Assembly (NCBI GenBank): GCA_015063795.1
Contig: SVTL01000005.1
Location: 1-50,527, forward strand
DNA from: Oscillospiraceae bacterium
Lineage (GTDB): Bacteria > Bacillota > Clostridia > Oscillospirales > CAG-272
Direction: 5' to 3'
Length of the DNA stretch: 50,527 bases
Shown: piece by piece, positions 8,031 through 16,472 of the stretch
How positions within the stretch are numbered: position 1 is the stretch's first letter
How the letters are laid out: each line of letters starts with the position of its first letter
Translations under genes and position numbers: made by a program
The notes under the pieces: model-generated
Databases searched by the model: none
Told to the model about the DNA's origin: nothing
What the model saw: the letters and a program-made list of their open reading frames with translations, nothing else

Positions 8031-8059
8031 TTGACAAAAACGGGAGAATCTGGGATAAT
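8031..8059 (+). promoter_or_regulatory. promoter of the UGSC-like lipoprotein gene
   Basis: TTGACA (8031-8036) and GATAAT (8054-8059) with a 17-base spacer. The ATG at 8105 follows AAAAGGAG at 8091-8098. Confidence 0.7.
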
Positions 8060-8104
8060 AGAGAAATGAGAAAATAAATCGATCTTGACGAAAAGGAGAA
8101 AACC

Positions 8105-10381
8105 ATGAACCGACTTTTCTGCAATCGAGCTTCATACCGTATGCTCTGCCTCCTGCTCAGCCTGTGTATCCTGTTGCCAACGGCTGCCTGCGGCAAAACC
8201 GAAGAAGGAAAGAAGCCGTCCGAAACGAATGTGACAAGCGGCCAAGAGGTCTTGCCTGAGAGCGAAGTGCGGAACGAGAGCGAAGTGCGGAACGAGAGCG
8301 AAGTGCCGAACGAGAGCGAAGTGCCGAACGAGAGCGAGGTGCCGAACGAGAGCGAGGTGCCGAACGAGAGCGAAGTGCCGAACGAGAGCGAAGCGCCGAA
8401 CGAGAGCGAGGTGTCGAACGAGAGCGAAGTGCCGGTCGATGGCGAAACAACCGAAAAGAAAATCGAACAAAACGATCCTGTTGTGCTGAAGCCTATCACG
8501 GAGTTGAAACCCGTGACTGAGTTGAATGCCTCGGCCGCTTCGGATGACTGCTCGGACGGCGTGTGTGAGATTCCCTCGTTCAATGAGCAGGGAGAAGCCA
8601 TGTATGCCATGGTGTCGCCGGTGGGCTATCACAGTGTCGATCTCATCGAGCAGGCCGCGCGTCTGGATACGTTGGAAGGCAAGACCATCGCGTTGGTAGG
8701 CGGCAGCTTCATGGCGGCGGAGACTCATCAGAAATTGAAGGAATGCATTTTGAAAGCTTACCCCACCGCCACCGTCTACCTGCCGCGCGAGGTGGGAAGC
8801 GGCGGTCCTTACTCGGTGTTCGGACAGAGCCGTCAAACCATAAATTTCCAGAACAAGCTGAAGGAACTGGGAGTTGATGCGGTGATCTCGGGCAACTGCG
8901 GCTGTGGTCTGTGCACCACCAAGGAATCGGGCTCGGCGATCGCCGCCGAATACATCGGAATTCCCGCGGTAACGGTGGGAGCACCCTCCTTCATCGCACA
9001 GATTCATTCCACCGGTGTCAACCGCGGCGTGCCGGTGCTTCGGACTGCCGAATATCCGGGGGCTTTTTCCTCCCATTCATCCGATGAACTTTTGAAAAAC
9101 ACGGAGGAAGTGGTTTTTCCCTTGATCGTGGAGGCGCTGACCAAGCCCATCACGAAAGAGGAGATCGCCCTGTATGCCAATGAGGGTAAGCGCCCCTACG
9201 ACGAAACGGTGTATGTGGGGACTTATGAGGAGATTCAGGAATTTTGCCGTGTCAACGGCTGGACAGACGGCCTTCCCGTGGTGCCTCCCACCGATGAGAA
9301 GGTGAAGGAGTATCTGGCCTTCACGCCATACCGTGCCGAGGAGGTGCTGGGGACTTACCCCCTTGCTTATCGGGAATGTACGGTCTACACGGCGGTGGTC
9401 AATGCGGTGATGGCAGGCGTGCCTGCTGAATACACCCCCATTTGCATTGCCCTTGTGCAGTCTATGGACGACGGCGAATGGCGAAGACCATTGGCCAGCA
9501 CTCACGGCTGGTCTCCCTATGCCTGGCTGAACGGTCCGCTGGCGCGCCAGCTGGGCATTGACTGCGGGCAGGGGATGATCGGCGAGGAGAACAACAAGGC
9601 GCTGGGACGTTTTCTCGATCTGGCCATGAAGAACATCGGCGGATACTACGAAAAGGAGAACCGCATGGGGACGTTCGGCTATTTGTCGGCGTTCACCTTT
9701 GCCGAGGACGAGGAGGCCTGCCAAAGGCTGTCCTGGGAGCCCTACCATGTCACAAAGGGCTACGGCTGGAACGACAACGTCGTCACCTCCGCCTCGCTTC
9801 TGCAGTGGGGAAACAACGTAACGCCTGCCACCGACGATGCGGAGCAGATCATGACGCTGATGGCATGGGACATCACCGAAAAACAGCAGAACGGGCTGGG
9901 CAACACCAATCCGCAGGTCTACCGTACGGTTTTTCTCACCGAACCGGTGGCAAAGGCGCTGAGTGCGCAGTATGCGAGCAAAAGTGCTTTGGAGGATGCG
10001 TTGATCGAGACCGCCCGCCGTCCGCTGTATATGCGAACATACGCCAATTATTTTGCCAACACCGGCTCGCAGCAGACCGGTCGATACACCTTTGAGCAGT
10101 ACTATCAGAAGCTGCTGCGCGATCCCGATGAGCAGGCGGCACTGACCGATACGCCGGACTGGCTCAAGGGCATCGTATCCGAGCAGCAGATCGAAACGAT
10201 CGCCACCATGATCAAGGGGCAGACACCGCTTCTTGTGGTGGGGGATGCGGACCGCAACAAGTTTCAGGTCATGCCCGGCGGCGGCTATGTCACCGCTGAG
10301 ATCAAGCTTCCCGAAAACTGGGACGAGCTGGTTGCTCCCCTCGGCTATGAGCCGCTCAGCAGCTTTTATATCGAATCATGA
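8105..10381 (+). CDS. lipoprotein with hexapeptide-repeat linker, UGSC-like Cys domain and second conserved domain
   Basis: A 758-residue exported lipoprotein: signal sequence with lipobox LLPTAACGK (lipid Cys near residue 29), then about ten SEVPNE-type repeats (about residues 52-110) forming an acidic spacer away from the membrane. Residues about 175-345 resemble the UGSC family, in which a selenocysteine or cysteine lies in a U/C-G-x-C-T motif: here GNCGCGLCTTKES, with Cys265, Cys267 and Cys270. All are Cys codons. The C-terminal part (about 375-758) begins with GWTDGLPVVPPTDEKVKEYL, a pattern I recall from uncharacterized proteins found with UGSC genes. Chemistry is unknown; a thiol-based redox or ligand-binding role is inference. 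It is followed by a terminator and a convergent lipoprotein gene. Confidence 0.65.
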   Translation: MNRLFCNRASYRMLCLLLSLCILLPTAACGKTEEGKKPSETNVTSGQEVLPESEVRNESEVRNESEVPNESEVPNESEVPNESEVPNESEVPNESEAPNESEVSNESEVPVDGETTEKKIEQNDPVVLKPITELKPVTELNASAASDDCSDGVCEIPSFNEQGEAMYAMVSPVGYHSVDLIEQAARLDTLEGKTIALVGGSFMAAETHQKLKECILKAYPTATVYLPREVGSGGPYSVFGQSRQTINFQNKLKELGVDAVISGNCGCGLCTTKESGSAIAAEYIGIPAVTVGAPSFIAQIHSTGVNRGVPVLRTAEYPGAFSSHSSDELLKNTEEVVFPLIVEALTKPITKEEIALYANEGKRPYDETVYVGTYEEIQEFCRVNGWTDGLPVVPPTDEKVKEYLAFTPYRAEEVLGTYPLAYRECTVYTAVVNAVMAGVPAEYTPICIALVQSMDDGEWRRPLASTHGWSPYAWLNGPLARQLGIDCGQGMIGEENNKALGRFLDLAMKNIGGYYEKENRMGTFGYLSAFTFAEDEEACQRLSWEPYHVTKGYGWNDNVVTSASLLQWGNNVTPATDDAEQIMTLMAWDITEKQQNGLGNTNPQVYRTVFLTEPVAKALSAQYASKSALEDALIETARRPLYMRTYANYFANTGSQQTGRYTFEQYYQKLLRDPDEQAALTDTPDWLKGIVSEQQIETIATMIKGQTPLLVVGDADRNKFQVMPGGGYVTAEIKLPENWDELVAPLGYEPLSSFYIES
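8258..8434 (+). repeat. ten tandem 18-bp units encoding SEVPNE-like hexapeptides
   Basis: The unit is close to GAGAGCGAAGTGCCGAAC with small differences (CGG for CCG, GCG, TCG, GAG for GAA); the last unit is incomplete. The in-frame unit length means copy number can change without breaking the gene. Confidence 0.9.
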
Positions 10382-10394
10382 ATGCACATAAAAA

Positions 10395-10422
10395 ACAACC
10401 GACGGTTTTGACTGTCGGTTGT
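10395..10422. terminator. terminator between convergent lipoprotein genes
   Basis: ACAACCGAC (10395-10403) pairs with GTCGGTTGT (10414-10422). An A-run lies before it and T-rich sequence after it, so it can act in both directions. Confidence 0.8.
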
Positions 10423-10448
10423 TCTTTGTATCTGTATGGTCTGCTTTT

Positions 10449-11543
10449 TTACCAGATCTTGAAAGCGCCGTCCTTGTAAACGGTGAGGCACTCGGCCTTG
10501 CCGCTTGCTTTCATCGATTCGCCCAGAGTGGCGTAGACAAAGACCTGACCGTCGGCAAGGTAAAGGTAATTGCCGTCCTCGGAATAGACCGCGCCGGCAT
10601 TGGCCAGATCAATCTCCTCAGCCTTTTTCGGAATGCCGTCCGATGTGAAGAACAGGCGGGAGAAGGCACCGATGGCCTTGGCTTCCGACGTTTCGATGCT
10701 CATCTGATAATAAGCGCCGCTGACCGCTTCTTTGAAGTAGAGCGTATTGCCGTCGGTCATGTACAGGCTCATGCCGCTGATGAGAGGCAAAACGTTGCCG
10801 TCATCCTTCAGCTGGCCGAAAATGCCGGTCTGGGTGTTGAGGAAGAAGACACCGCTCTCGGTGACCGTCACCGTAGACGCAGGCTCCTGCAGAAGGAGTG
10901 CCTTTTCGCCGTTGGACAGATCGTAGGTGTTCAGAAAACGGTTGGAGTCGAGGTAATACAGCTTGCCGTCACGGTAGCCGACGGGAGTGGCGGAATCGAT
11001 CAGCTTGTGATCGCCGTTGCCGTCGGTGTTCATCACGTAGAGCGCGTAAGCATCGGAATAATACAGCTTGTCGCCGATGGCAAACAGCGCCTTGCAGTCG
11101 TTTTGGGAGAGAACGGCGGCCTCACCTCCGCTGATCGGCAGGGAGCAGAGGGTGTTTTCGGCATTTTCGGCGATGAAGAAGAGCTTGTCACCCACCAGAT
11201 TGATGAACAGCGGGGAAAGCTTGGCCAATTCGGTTTTCCCGCTGCCGTCGGCCTTGGCATGGGAGAGGAAACCGCTTGCTGCATCGCGGTAGTAGATACC
11301 GCCCTTGCCGTCGGGGCAGATGCGTCCGGACTGCGCGGCGGCGGAAGCAGAGTATCCGATGCTCAGCACGGCAGGCGCCTTTTCGTCGGATGAGGTGTCG
11401 CCGCTTCCCTGTGCATCGGTCTGGACGGCAGCATCGCTCTGGTCGTTTATGCCCTCGTAGGGATCGGTGTTTTCCTTACAGCCGGCGAAGAGAACGCAGG
11501 CCGACAGAAGAGCGGCAAAAAGAAGCTTTTTGTTTGTTTTCAT
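10449..11543 (-). CDS. DUF5050-like beta-propeller lipoprotein
   Basis: A 364-residue exported lipoprotein with signal peptide MKTNKKLLFAALLSACVLFAGCKEN (lipid Cys about residue 22). After an acidic low-complexity linker it has repeated short units of the type GDKLYYSDAYALYVMNTDGNG, GGIYYRDAASGFLSHAKADGSG, DGKLYYLDSNRFLNTYDLS and DGNTLYFKEAVSGAYYQMS. These are the marks of DUF5050/TolB-like propellers common in Clostridial lipoproteins. A binding or sensor role outside the cell is likely; the ligand is unknown. The ATG at 11543 is chosen because AAAGGA lies just upstream and it gives a clean signal peptide. Confidence 0.75.
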   Translation of the reverse strand: MKTNKKLLFAALLSACVLFAGCKENTDPYEGINDQSDAAVQTDAQGSGDTSSDEKAPAVLSIGYSASAAAQSGRICPDGKGGIYYRDAASGFLSHAKADGSGKTELAKLSPLFINLVGDKLFFIAENAENTLCSLPISGGEAAVLSQNDCKALFAIGDKLYYSDAYALYVMNTDGNGDHKLIDSATPVGYRDGKLYYLDSNRFLNTYDLSNGEKALLLQEPASTVTVTESGVFFLNTQTGIFGQLKDDGNVLPLISGMSLYMTDGNTLYFKEAVSGAYYQMSIETSEAKAIGAFSRLFFTSDGIPKKAEEIDLANAGAVYSEDGNYLYLADGQVFVYATLGESMKASGKAECLTVYKDGAFKIW

Positions 11544-11634
11544 AGGACAAATCCTTTCGGCATGGCGGGAACAGAGGCTCCTTTCAGGCTCGGTCTCCCG
11601 CAAAATGAATGGCTTTTCAGATTGACTTTCATTC

Positions 11635-11663
11635 ATTATATCATATTTTTCTTCAAATTGCAA
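11635..11663 (-). promoter_or_regulatory. promoter of the DUF5050-like lipoprotein gene
   Basis: On the minus strand TTGCAA (11663-11658) and TATAAT (11640-11635) with a 17-base spacer, about 90 bases before the start codon. Confidence 0.65.
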
Positions 11664-11731
11664 CAGAAAAGACAAAAAAGGGCGAAGCGGACCGCGGCGG
11701 AAATAATCTTGCAGAAATTGGGAAAACCGCC

Positions 11732-11760
11732 TTGAAAAGTACGGACGGATGTGATAGAAT
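11732..11760 (+). promoter_or_regulatory. promoter of the sugar ABC transporter operon
   Basis: TTGAAA (11732-11737) and TAGAAT (11755-11760) with a 17-base spacer, 62 bases before the ATPase start. Confidence 0.65.
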
Positions 11761-11822
11761 AGAAAAGATCATAAGCAAAAAATGCCCGATGCGGACATGC
11801 AAACGGGCAAGAGGTGTGATAT

Positions 11823-12923
11823 ATGAAGGTTGTACTGCAAAATCTGAGCAAAGCATTTCCCTCCAGAAACAAAAAAAGCAAGGACGAGGTGATCGCCGTC
11901 AACGACTTCACCTTTGAGATTCCCGACGGTAAGCTGATCGGTCTTTTGGGACCCTCCGGATGCGGCAAGAGCACCACGCTCAACCTCATCTGCGGTCTGC
12001 AGAAGCCCACGTCGGGACGCATTTTCTTCGGTGAGGACGATGTGACCGATCTGCCCGCCGAGCACCGCGGTGTCGGTTTGGTGTTCCAGAATTATGCGCT
12101 CTATCCGCATCTGACCGTCCGTCAGAACATCTGCTTCCCGCTGGAGAATTTGAAGGGAAAGGACAAGCTGAGCAAGGCACAGATGGAGCAAAAGGCGCTG
12201 GCTGTGGCCAAGCTGGTGCAGATCGACGAGCTGATGGACCGCAAGCCGAGCGAGCTTTCGGGCGGACAGCAGCAGCGAGTGGCCATCGCCCGTGCGTTGG
12301 TGAAGATGCCCCGTGTTCTGCTGTTGGACGAGCCGCTGTCCAATCTGGATGCACGCCTCCGTCTGCAGACGCGCGAGGAGATCAAGCGCATCCAGAAGGA
12401 GACGGGCATCACCACCGTTTTTGTCACCCATGACCAGGATGAGGCAATGAGCATCTCTGACCTGATCGTGGTGATGAAGGACGGTGTCTTGCAGCAGATC
12501 GGTCGCCCCCAGCAGGTGTATGACGATCCCGCCAACCTCTTTGTGGCCAAGTTTCTCGGAACGCCTCCCATCAGCGTCTTTGACGGACGGGTGGCAGACG
12601 GACGCCTTTTCATCGGCGAAAACGATGTGATGGACGTGAACGGCGCGCCCGACGGAGAAGTCTGCGCGGGCATTCGCCCGGAGGGCTTTGTTCTCGACAA
12701 AGACGGACCGCTGGTCTGCCGTCTGAACGGCGTTGAGGTGATGGGACGGGACATCAGCATCCTCGCTTCCCATTCTGCCTGCGAAGCGCCCGTGATCCGC
12801 GCCATCGTCAGCTCGGACAACACCGTTGAGCGTGCTGAGGACAGTGTCCGCTTTGCTCTGAAGAGACATAAGGTCTTCCTTTTTGAAAAAGAGAGCGGAA
12901 AGCGCATTGCGTTTCAGGTGTAA
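11823..12923 (+). CDS. carbohydrate ABC transporter ATPase (UgpC/MsmK/MalK type)
   Basis: A 366-residue ATP-binding subunit that powers sugar uptake. It shows Walker A GPSGCGKST (about residue 40), a Q-loop in VFQNYALYPHLTV, the signature LSGGQQQRVAIARAL, Walker B VLLLDEPLSNLDA and the H-loop FVTHDQDEAMSIS. The C-terminal regulatory TOBE region (about 240-366) is present and begins with the family-typical FLGTPPISVF. MsmK/MalK-type ATPases may serve several permeases. It is first in an operon with two permeases and a binding lipoprotein, 63 bases before the next likely start. ATG follows an AGAGGTG site. Confidence 0.95.
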   Translation: MKVVLQNLSKAFPSRNKKSKDEVIAVNDFTFEIPDGKLIGLLGPSGCGKSTTLNLICGLQKPTSGRIFFGEDDVTDLPAEHRGVGLVFQNYALYPHLTVRQNICFPLENLKGKDKLSKAQMEQKALAVAKLVQIDELMDRKPSELSGGQQQRVAIARALVKMPRVLLLDEPLSNLDARLRLQTREEIKRIQKETGITTVFVTHDQDEAMSISDLIVVMKDGVLQQIGRPQQVYDDPANLFVAKFLGTPPISVFDGRVADGRLFIGENDVMDVNGAPDGEVCAGIRPEGFVLDKDGPLVCRLNGVEVMGRDISILASHSACEAPVIRAIVSSDNTVERAEDSVRFALKRHKVFLFEKESGKRIAFQV

Positions 12924-12986
12924 AACGCTCAGCACAACATGAGAAAGGACGCTTTCGCGTTGACAGCGGAAGCGGAAACGATAAAA

Positions 12987-13877
12987 ATGGAAAACAACAA
13001 TCGGAAGGCCTGGCTCTATCTTCTGCCGGCGATCCTCTTCTTGGCGGTGTTTATGGTGTATCCGCTCTTCGACGTGTTCGTTTATTCCTTTGAAGAGGGG
13101 TACAATTCCGCCTCGCAGACCTTTACGGGCATCGGGCTTTACAACTATTCCTATGTGCTTCACGATCCTTATTTCCTGCAGGCGGTGCAGAACACCTTTA
13201 TTCTGGTCATCATCACCGTTCCGCTGTCCACGGGGCTTGCCCTGCTGATCTCGGTGGGGCTTGCCTCGATCCCCAAGCTCCGCGAGCTGTATCAGACGGT
13301 CTATTTTCTGCCGTATGTGACCAACACGCTGGCGGTCGGTCTGGTGTTCATGATTCTGTTCAAGCGCACGCCCTATACCGACGGTCTGGCCAACCTGCTT
13401 CTCAGCCTGGTCAACCTCGGCCCCATCGACTTCATCGACGGCCCCTATTGGGCGAAGATGTTCGTCCTCTGCTTCTATACGGTGTGGGTGGTCATGCCCT
13501 TCAAAATCCTGATTCTGACCAGCGCTCTGGCCTCGGTGAGACAGGATTATTACGATGCCGCCCGCATCGACGGCACCTCCCGCTTCCGCATGTTTTACAA
13601 GATCACCCTGCCAATGATCTCGCCCATGCTGTTTTACCTGATCATCACCGGCTTCATCGGGGCGTTCAAGGCGTACAGCGACGCGGTGGCGCTTTTCGGC
13701 ACCAATCTGAACGCGGCGGAGATGAACACCATCGTCGGCTATGTGTACGACATGCTCTACGGCGACAGCGGCGGCTTCCCCTCCTATGCATCGGCGGCGG
13801 CCATCATCCTCTTTGCCATCGTGCTGACCATCACCTGCATCAATCTGCTCGTCAGCCGCAAACATGTCCACTATTAA
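12987..13877 (+). CDS. sugar ABC transporter permease, MalF/UgpA type
   Basis: A 296-residue membrane permease with six helices of the binding-protein-dependent transporter family 1. The N-terminus reads KAWLYLLPAILFLAVFMVYPLFDVFVYSF, as in MsmF/UgpA proteins, and the EAA loop is YYDAARIDGTSRFRMFYKITLPMISP. I chose ATG 12987 (MENNNRKAWLY, GGAAACG site upstream) over ATG 12939, which adds 16 atypical residues and has no ribosome binding site. It pairs with the next gene to form the channel. Confidence 0.92.
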   Translation: MENNNRKAWLYLLPAILFLAVFMVYPLFDVFVYSFEEGYNSASQTFTGIGLYNYSYVLHDPYFLQAVQNTFILVIITVPLSTGLALLISVGLASIPKLRELYQTVYFLPYVTNTLAVGLVFMILFKRTPYTDGLANLLLSLVNLGPIDFIDGPYWAKMFVLCFYTVWVVMPFKILILTSALASVRQDYYDAARIDGTSRFRMFYKITLPMISPMLFYLIITGFIGAFKAYSDAVALFGTNLNAAEMNTIVGYVYDMLYGDSGGFPSYASAAAIILFAIVLTITCINLLVSRKHVHY

Positions 13878-13892
13878 GCGAGGAAACGACCT

Positions 13893-14768
13893 ATGGAAAA
13901 CAAGGTATCCTATGAAACCATCGAGCGGAGGGACCAAAGGTGGCAAACGGTCCGCCATGTCATCGTCTATGCTCTGCTTACCCTGTGGGGCATCACGGTG
14001 CTCTTTCCCTTTTACTGGATGCTGCTGACCTCGGTGAAGAGCTATGCGTCGTACAACGGCGAGCACATCCCCGCCTTCTTCACCCTGTCGCCCACTCTCC
14101 AGAATTACACAGAGGCCTTCACGGCGGTGTCGCTGGGGCGGTATTTTCTCAACACGCTGCTCTTTACCGTCGGCACCACCGCTCTGATGCTGATCGTCAT
14201 CGTTCCCGCGGCCTTTGCCTTTTCGCGGCTGAATTTCCGCGGAAAGAACATCCTCTTTGCGCTCTTTCTTTCGCTGATGATGATCCCCAATGAGCTGGTG
14301 GTCATCACCAACTTCGTCACCGTCACCGATCTGGATCTCCGCAACAGCTTTCTCGGTCTGATCCTGCCCTCGGTCACCTCGGTGTTCTACATCTATCTGC
14401 TGAAGGAAAACTTCTCCCAGATCCCCGATGAGCTGTATTATGCGGCCAAGGTGGACGGCACCTCCGATCTGAAGTACCTGCTGAAGGTCATGCTTCCCAT
14501 CTGCCGTCCCACGGTGGTCACCGTCACCATTCTGAAGGTCATCGAGTGCTGGAATTCGTATGTCTGGCCGCGTCTGGTGACCGACGATCCCGCCTATTTC
14601 CTGGTTTCCAACGGCATTCAGGAGATCCGGGAAAACGGCTTCGGACGCGAAAACATCCCTGCGATGATGGCGGCGGTGGTCGTGATCTCGGTTCCTTTGA
14701 TCGTGCTGTTTCTGATCTTCCGCAAAAAGATCATGGAGGGCGTTGCGAGAGGAGGCACCAAGGGATGA
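13893..14768 (+). CDS. sugar ABC transporter permease, MalG/AraQ type
   Basis: A 291-residue permease and partner of the preceding subunit. It has a long N-terminal cytoplasmic tail, a first helix (VIVYALLTLWGITVLFPFYW) followed by MLLTSVKSYASY, then five further helices. The EAA loop is LYYAAKVDGTSDLKYLLKVMLPICRP. It starts 15 bases after the first permease with a GAGGAAACG site, and its stop overlaps the next start as ATGA. The substrate cannot be read from the sequence; the family carries mono- or oligosaccharides. Confidence 0.93.
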   Translation: MENKVSYETIERRDQRWQTVRHVIVYALLTLWGITVLFPFYWMLLTSVKSYASYNGEHIPAFFTLSPTLQNYTEAFTAVSLGRYFLNTLLFTVGTTALMLIVIVPAAFAFSRLNFRGKNILFALFLSLMMIPNELVVITNFVTVTDLDLRNSFLGLILPSVTSVFYIYLLKENFSQIPDELYYAAKVDGTSDLKYLLKVMLPICRPTVVTVTILKVIECWNSYVWPRLVTDDPAYFLVSNGIQEIRENGFGRENIPAMMAAVVVISVPLIVLFLIFRKKIMEGVARGGTKG

Positions 14769-16366
14769 GACGACTTTGGATGAAAACGCTGTGCCTTGCG
14801 CTGCTTGCGATCGTGTCGGCCGCTCTTTTGGCGGGCTGTCACGGCTCGCGCGGTCTTGCGCCCTTTGCCATGCCCGAATCTTTCGACACGCAGAAGAAGT
14901 ATGAGATCACCTTCTGGGCGAAAAACGACACCAACCTCACGCAGGTGAACATCTACAAAAAGACCATCGCCGATTTTCAGGCGATTTATCCCAACATCAC
15001 CGTCAATCTGCGACTGTATACCGACTACGGCAAGATCTACAACGATGTCATCACCAACATCGCCACCCAGACCACGCCCAACGTCTGCATCACCTACCCC
15101 GACCACATCGCCACCTATCGGACGGGGCAGAATGTGGTGGTGCCGCTCGGAGAGCTGATCGACCACGCTTCTTACGGTCTGGGCGGGGAAGCGGTGAACT
15201 TCGATGCGCCGACCAAGGAGGAGATCTTCCCGAAATTTTTAGCCGAATGCTCCTTCGGAGGGGACATCTATGCGCTCCCCTTCATGCGCTCCACTGAGGC
15301 CTGCTATGTGAACAAGACCTTCGTGGAAAAGCTGGGCTTCACCCTGCCGCAGACTCTCACATGGGATTTTGTGTGGCAGGTGGCGGATGCGGCGGCAGCA
15401 CAGGACGAGGAGGGGAATTATCTGCTCAACGGGCAGAAGGTGCTCCGTCCCTTCCTCTACAAATCCACCGACAACATGATGATCTCCCTGCTCAAACAGA
15501 GCGGCGGCGGCTATTCCACCGATGAGGGCGAGATCCTGCTGTTCAATGACACAACGAAGAGCATTCTGGAAACGGTGGCGCTTCATACGCAAAAGGGTGC
15601 CTTTTCCACCTTTAAGATCGACGGCTATCCGGCCAACTATCTGAATGCAGGTCAGTGTATCTTCGCCATCGACTCCACAGGCGGCGCCACATGGATGGGC
15701 TCGGATGCGCCGCTGGTGGATATTCCCGAGGAGAATCTGGTGGACTTTGACATCGAGGTGATGACCATTCCGCAGATCGATGCCGACCATCCGAGCATGA
15801 TCTCCCAGGGACCGTCGGTCTGCATCTTCAACAAAAAGGATCCGCAGGAGGTGCTGGCATCGTGGCTGTTCACCCAGTACCTGCTGACCAACGAGGTGCA
15901 GATCGCCTATGCCTCCACCGAGGGGTATGTCCCGGTCACCTCCAAGGCACAGTCCTCGGAAGAGTATGTTGATTATCTCTCGCGTGAGGGCGAGGACAAC
16001 GACTATTATTACGATGTGAAGATCAAGGCCTCGAAGCTTCTGATCGATAACATCGGCAACACCTTTGTCACGCCTGTGTTCAACGGCTCGGCCTCTCTGC
16101 GCGATGCGGCCGGTCAGCTGATCGAGAACACGGTCAAATCGGTCCGCCGCAAGCAGACGGTGGATGATGCGTATTACGAAACGCTGTATGAAAGCATTAC
16201 CTCGCTTTACCGTCTCGACCGCGCGGGAGCAACGAGCGTGGGCGAACAGAAGGAGCTTGGACCTTTGCCGTCAACGGCGGTGATCCTGCTGATCTCTCTC
16301 GGGACGGCATGGGTGCTGATCGGAGCCTCCTTTGTTCACGGAATGGTAAAATCAAGGAAAAAATAG
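14765..16366 (+). CDS. sugar ABC transporter substrate-binding lipoprotein with C-terminal membrane helix
   Basis: A 533-residue family 1 extracellular solute-binding protein. The signal peptide ends in the lipobox LLAGCHGS. The body has the usual start KKYEITFWAKNDTN...FQAIYPNITVNL and a sugar-binding style hinge region (PFMRSTEACYVNKTFVEKLGF). It is longer than most such proteins and ends with a hydrophobic segment (TAVILLISLGTAWVLIGASFV) and basic HGMVKSRKK, so it seems anchored at both ends. The start at 14765 overlaps the permease stop; longer upstream starts would lie inside the permease gene and lose the signal peptide. Confidence 0.88.
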   Translation: MRRLWMKTLCLALLAIVSAALLAGCHGSRGLAPFAMPESFDTQKKYEITFWAKNDTNLTQVNIYKKTIADFQAIYPNITVNLRLYTDYGKIYNDVITNIATQTTPNVCITYPDHIATYRTGQNVVVPLGELIDHASYGLGGEAVNFDAPTKEEIFPKFLAECSFGGDIYALPFMRSTEACYVNKTFVEKLGFTLPQTLTWDFVWQVADAAAAQDEEGNYLLNGQKVLRPFLYKSTDNMMISLLKQSGGGYSTDEGEILLFNDTTKSILETVALHTQKGAFSTFKIDGYPANYLNAGQCIFAIDSTGGATWMGSDAPLVDIPEENLVDFDIEVMTIPQIDADHPSMISQGPSVCIFNKKDPQEVLASWLFTQYLLTNEVQIAYASTEGYVPVTSKAQSSEEYVDYLSREGEDNDYYYDVKIKASKLLIDNIGNTFVTPVFNGSASLRDAAGQLIENTVKSVRRKQTVDDAYYETLYESITSLYRLDRAGATSVGEQKELGPLPSTAVILLISLGTAWVLIGASFVHGMVKSRKK

Positions 16367-16376
16367 CGATTTTGTC

Positions 16377-16404
16377 TTGACATATTTTAAAAAGAGTGTA
16401 TAAT
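16377..16404 (+). promoter_or_regulatory. promoter of the small lipoprotein gene
   Basis: TTGACA (16377-16382) and TATAAT (16399-16404) with a 16-base spacer; the gene starts at 16473 after AAGGAGAAAG. The lipoprotein gene can therefore be expressed apart from the ABC operon. Confidence 0.75.
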
Positions 16405-16472
16405 AAAGATAATGTGCCGCTTGAGGCGCAGACATATTTTATTTTTTCACCGTAAGGTAAAAGGAGAAAGAC

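Noticed and set aside
8258-8434. possible CRISPR array
   Set aside because: The 18-base units have no spacers and lie in frame within a lipoprotein gene.
8897-8914. selenocysteine in the UGSC-like motif
   Set aside because: All codons of the motif are TGC or TGT; no in-frame TGA or SECIS-like need.
11769-14066. 765-residue minus-strand frame opposite the sugar ABC genes
   Set aside because: It lies on the reverse of clear ABC transporter genes, has no domain and no ribosome binding site.
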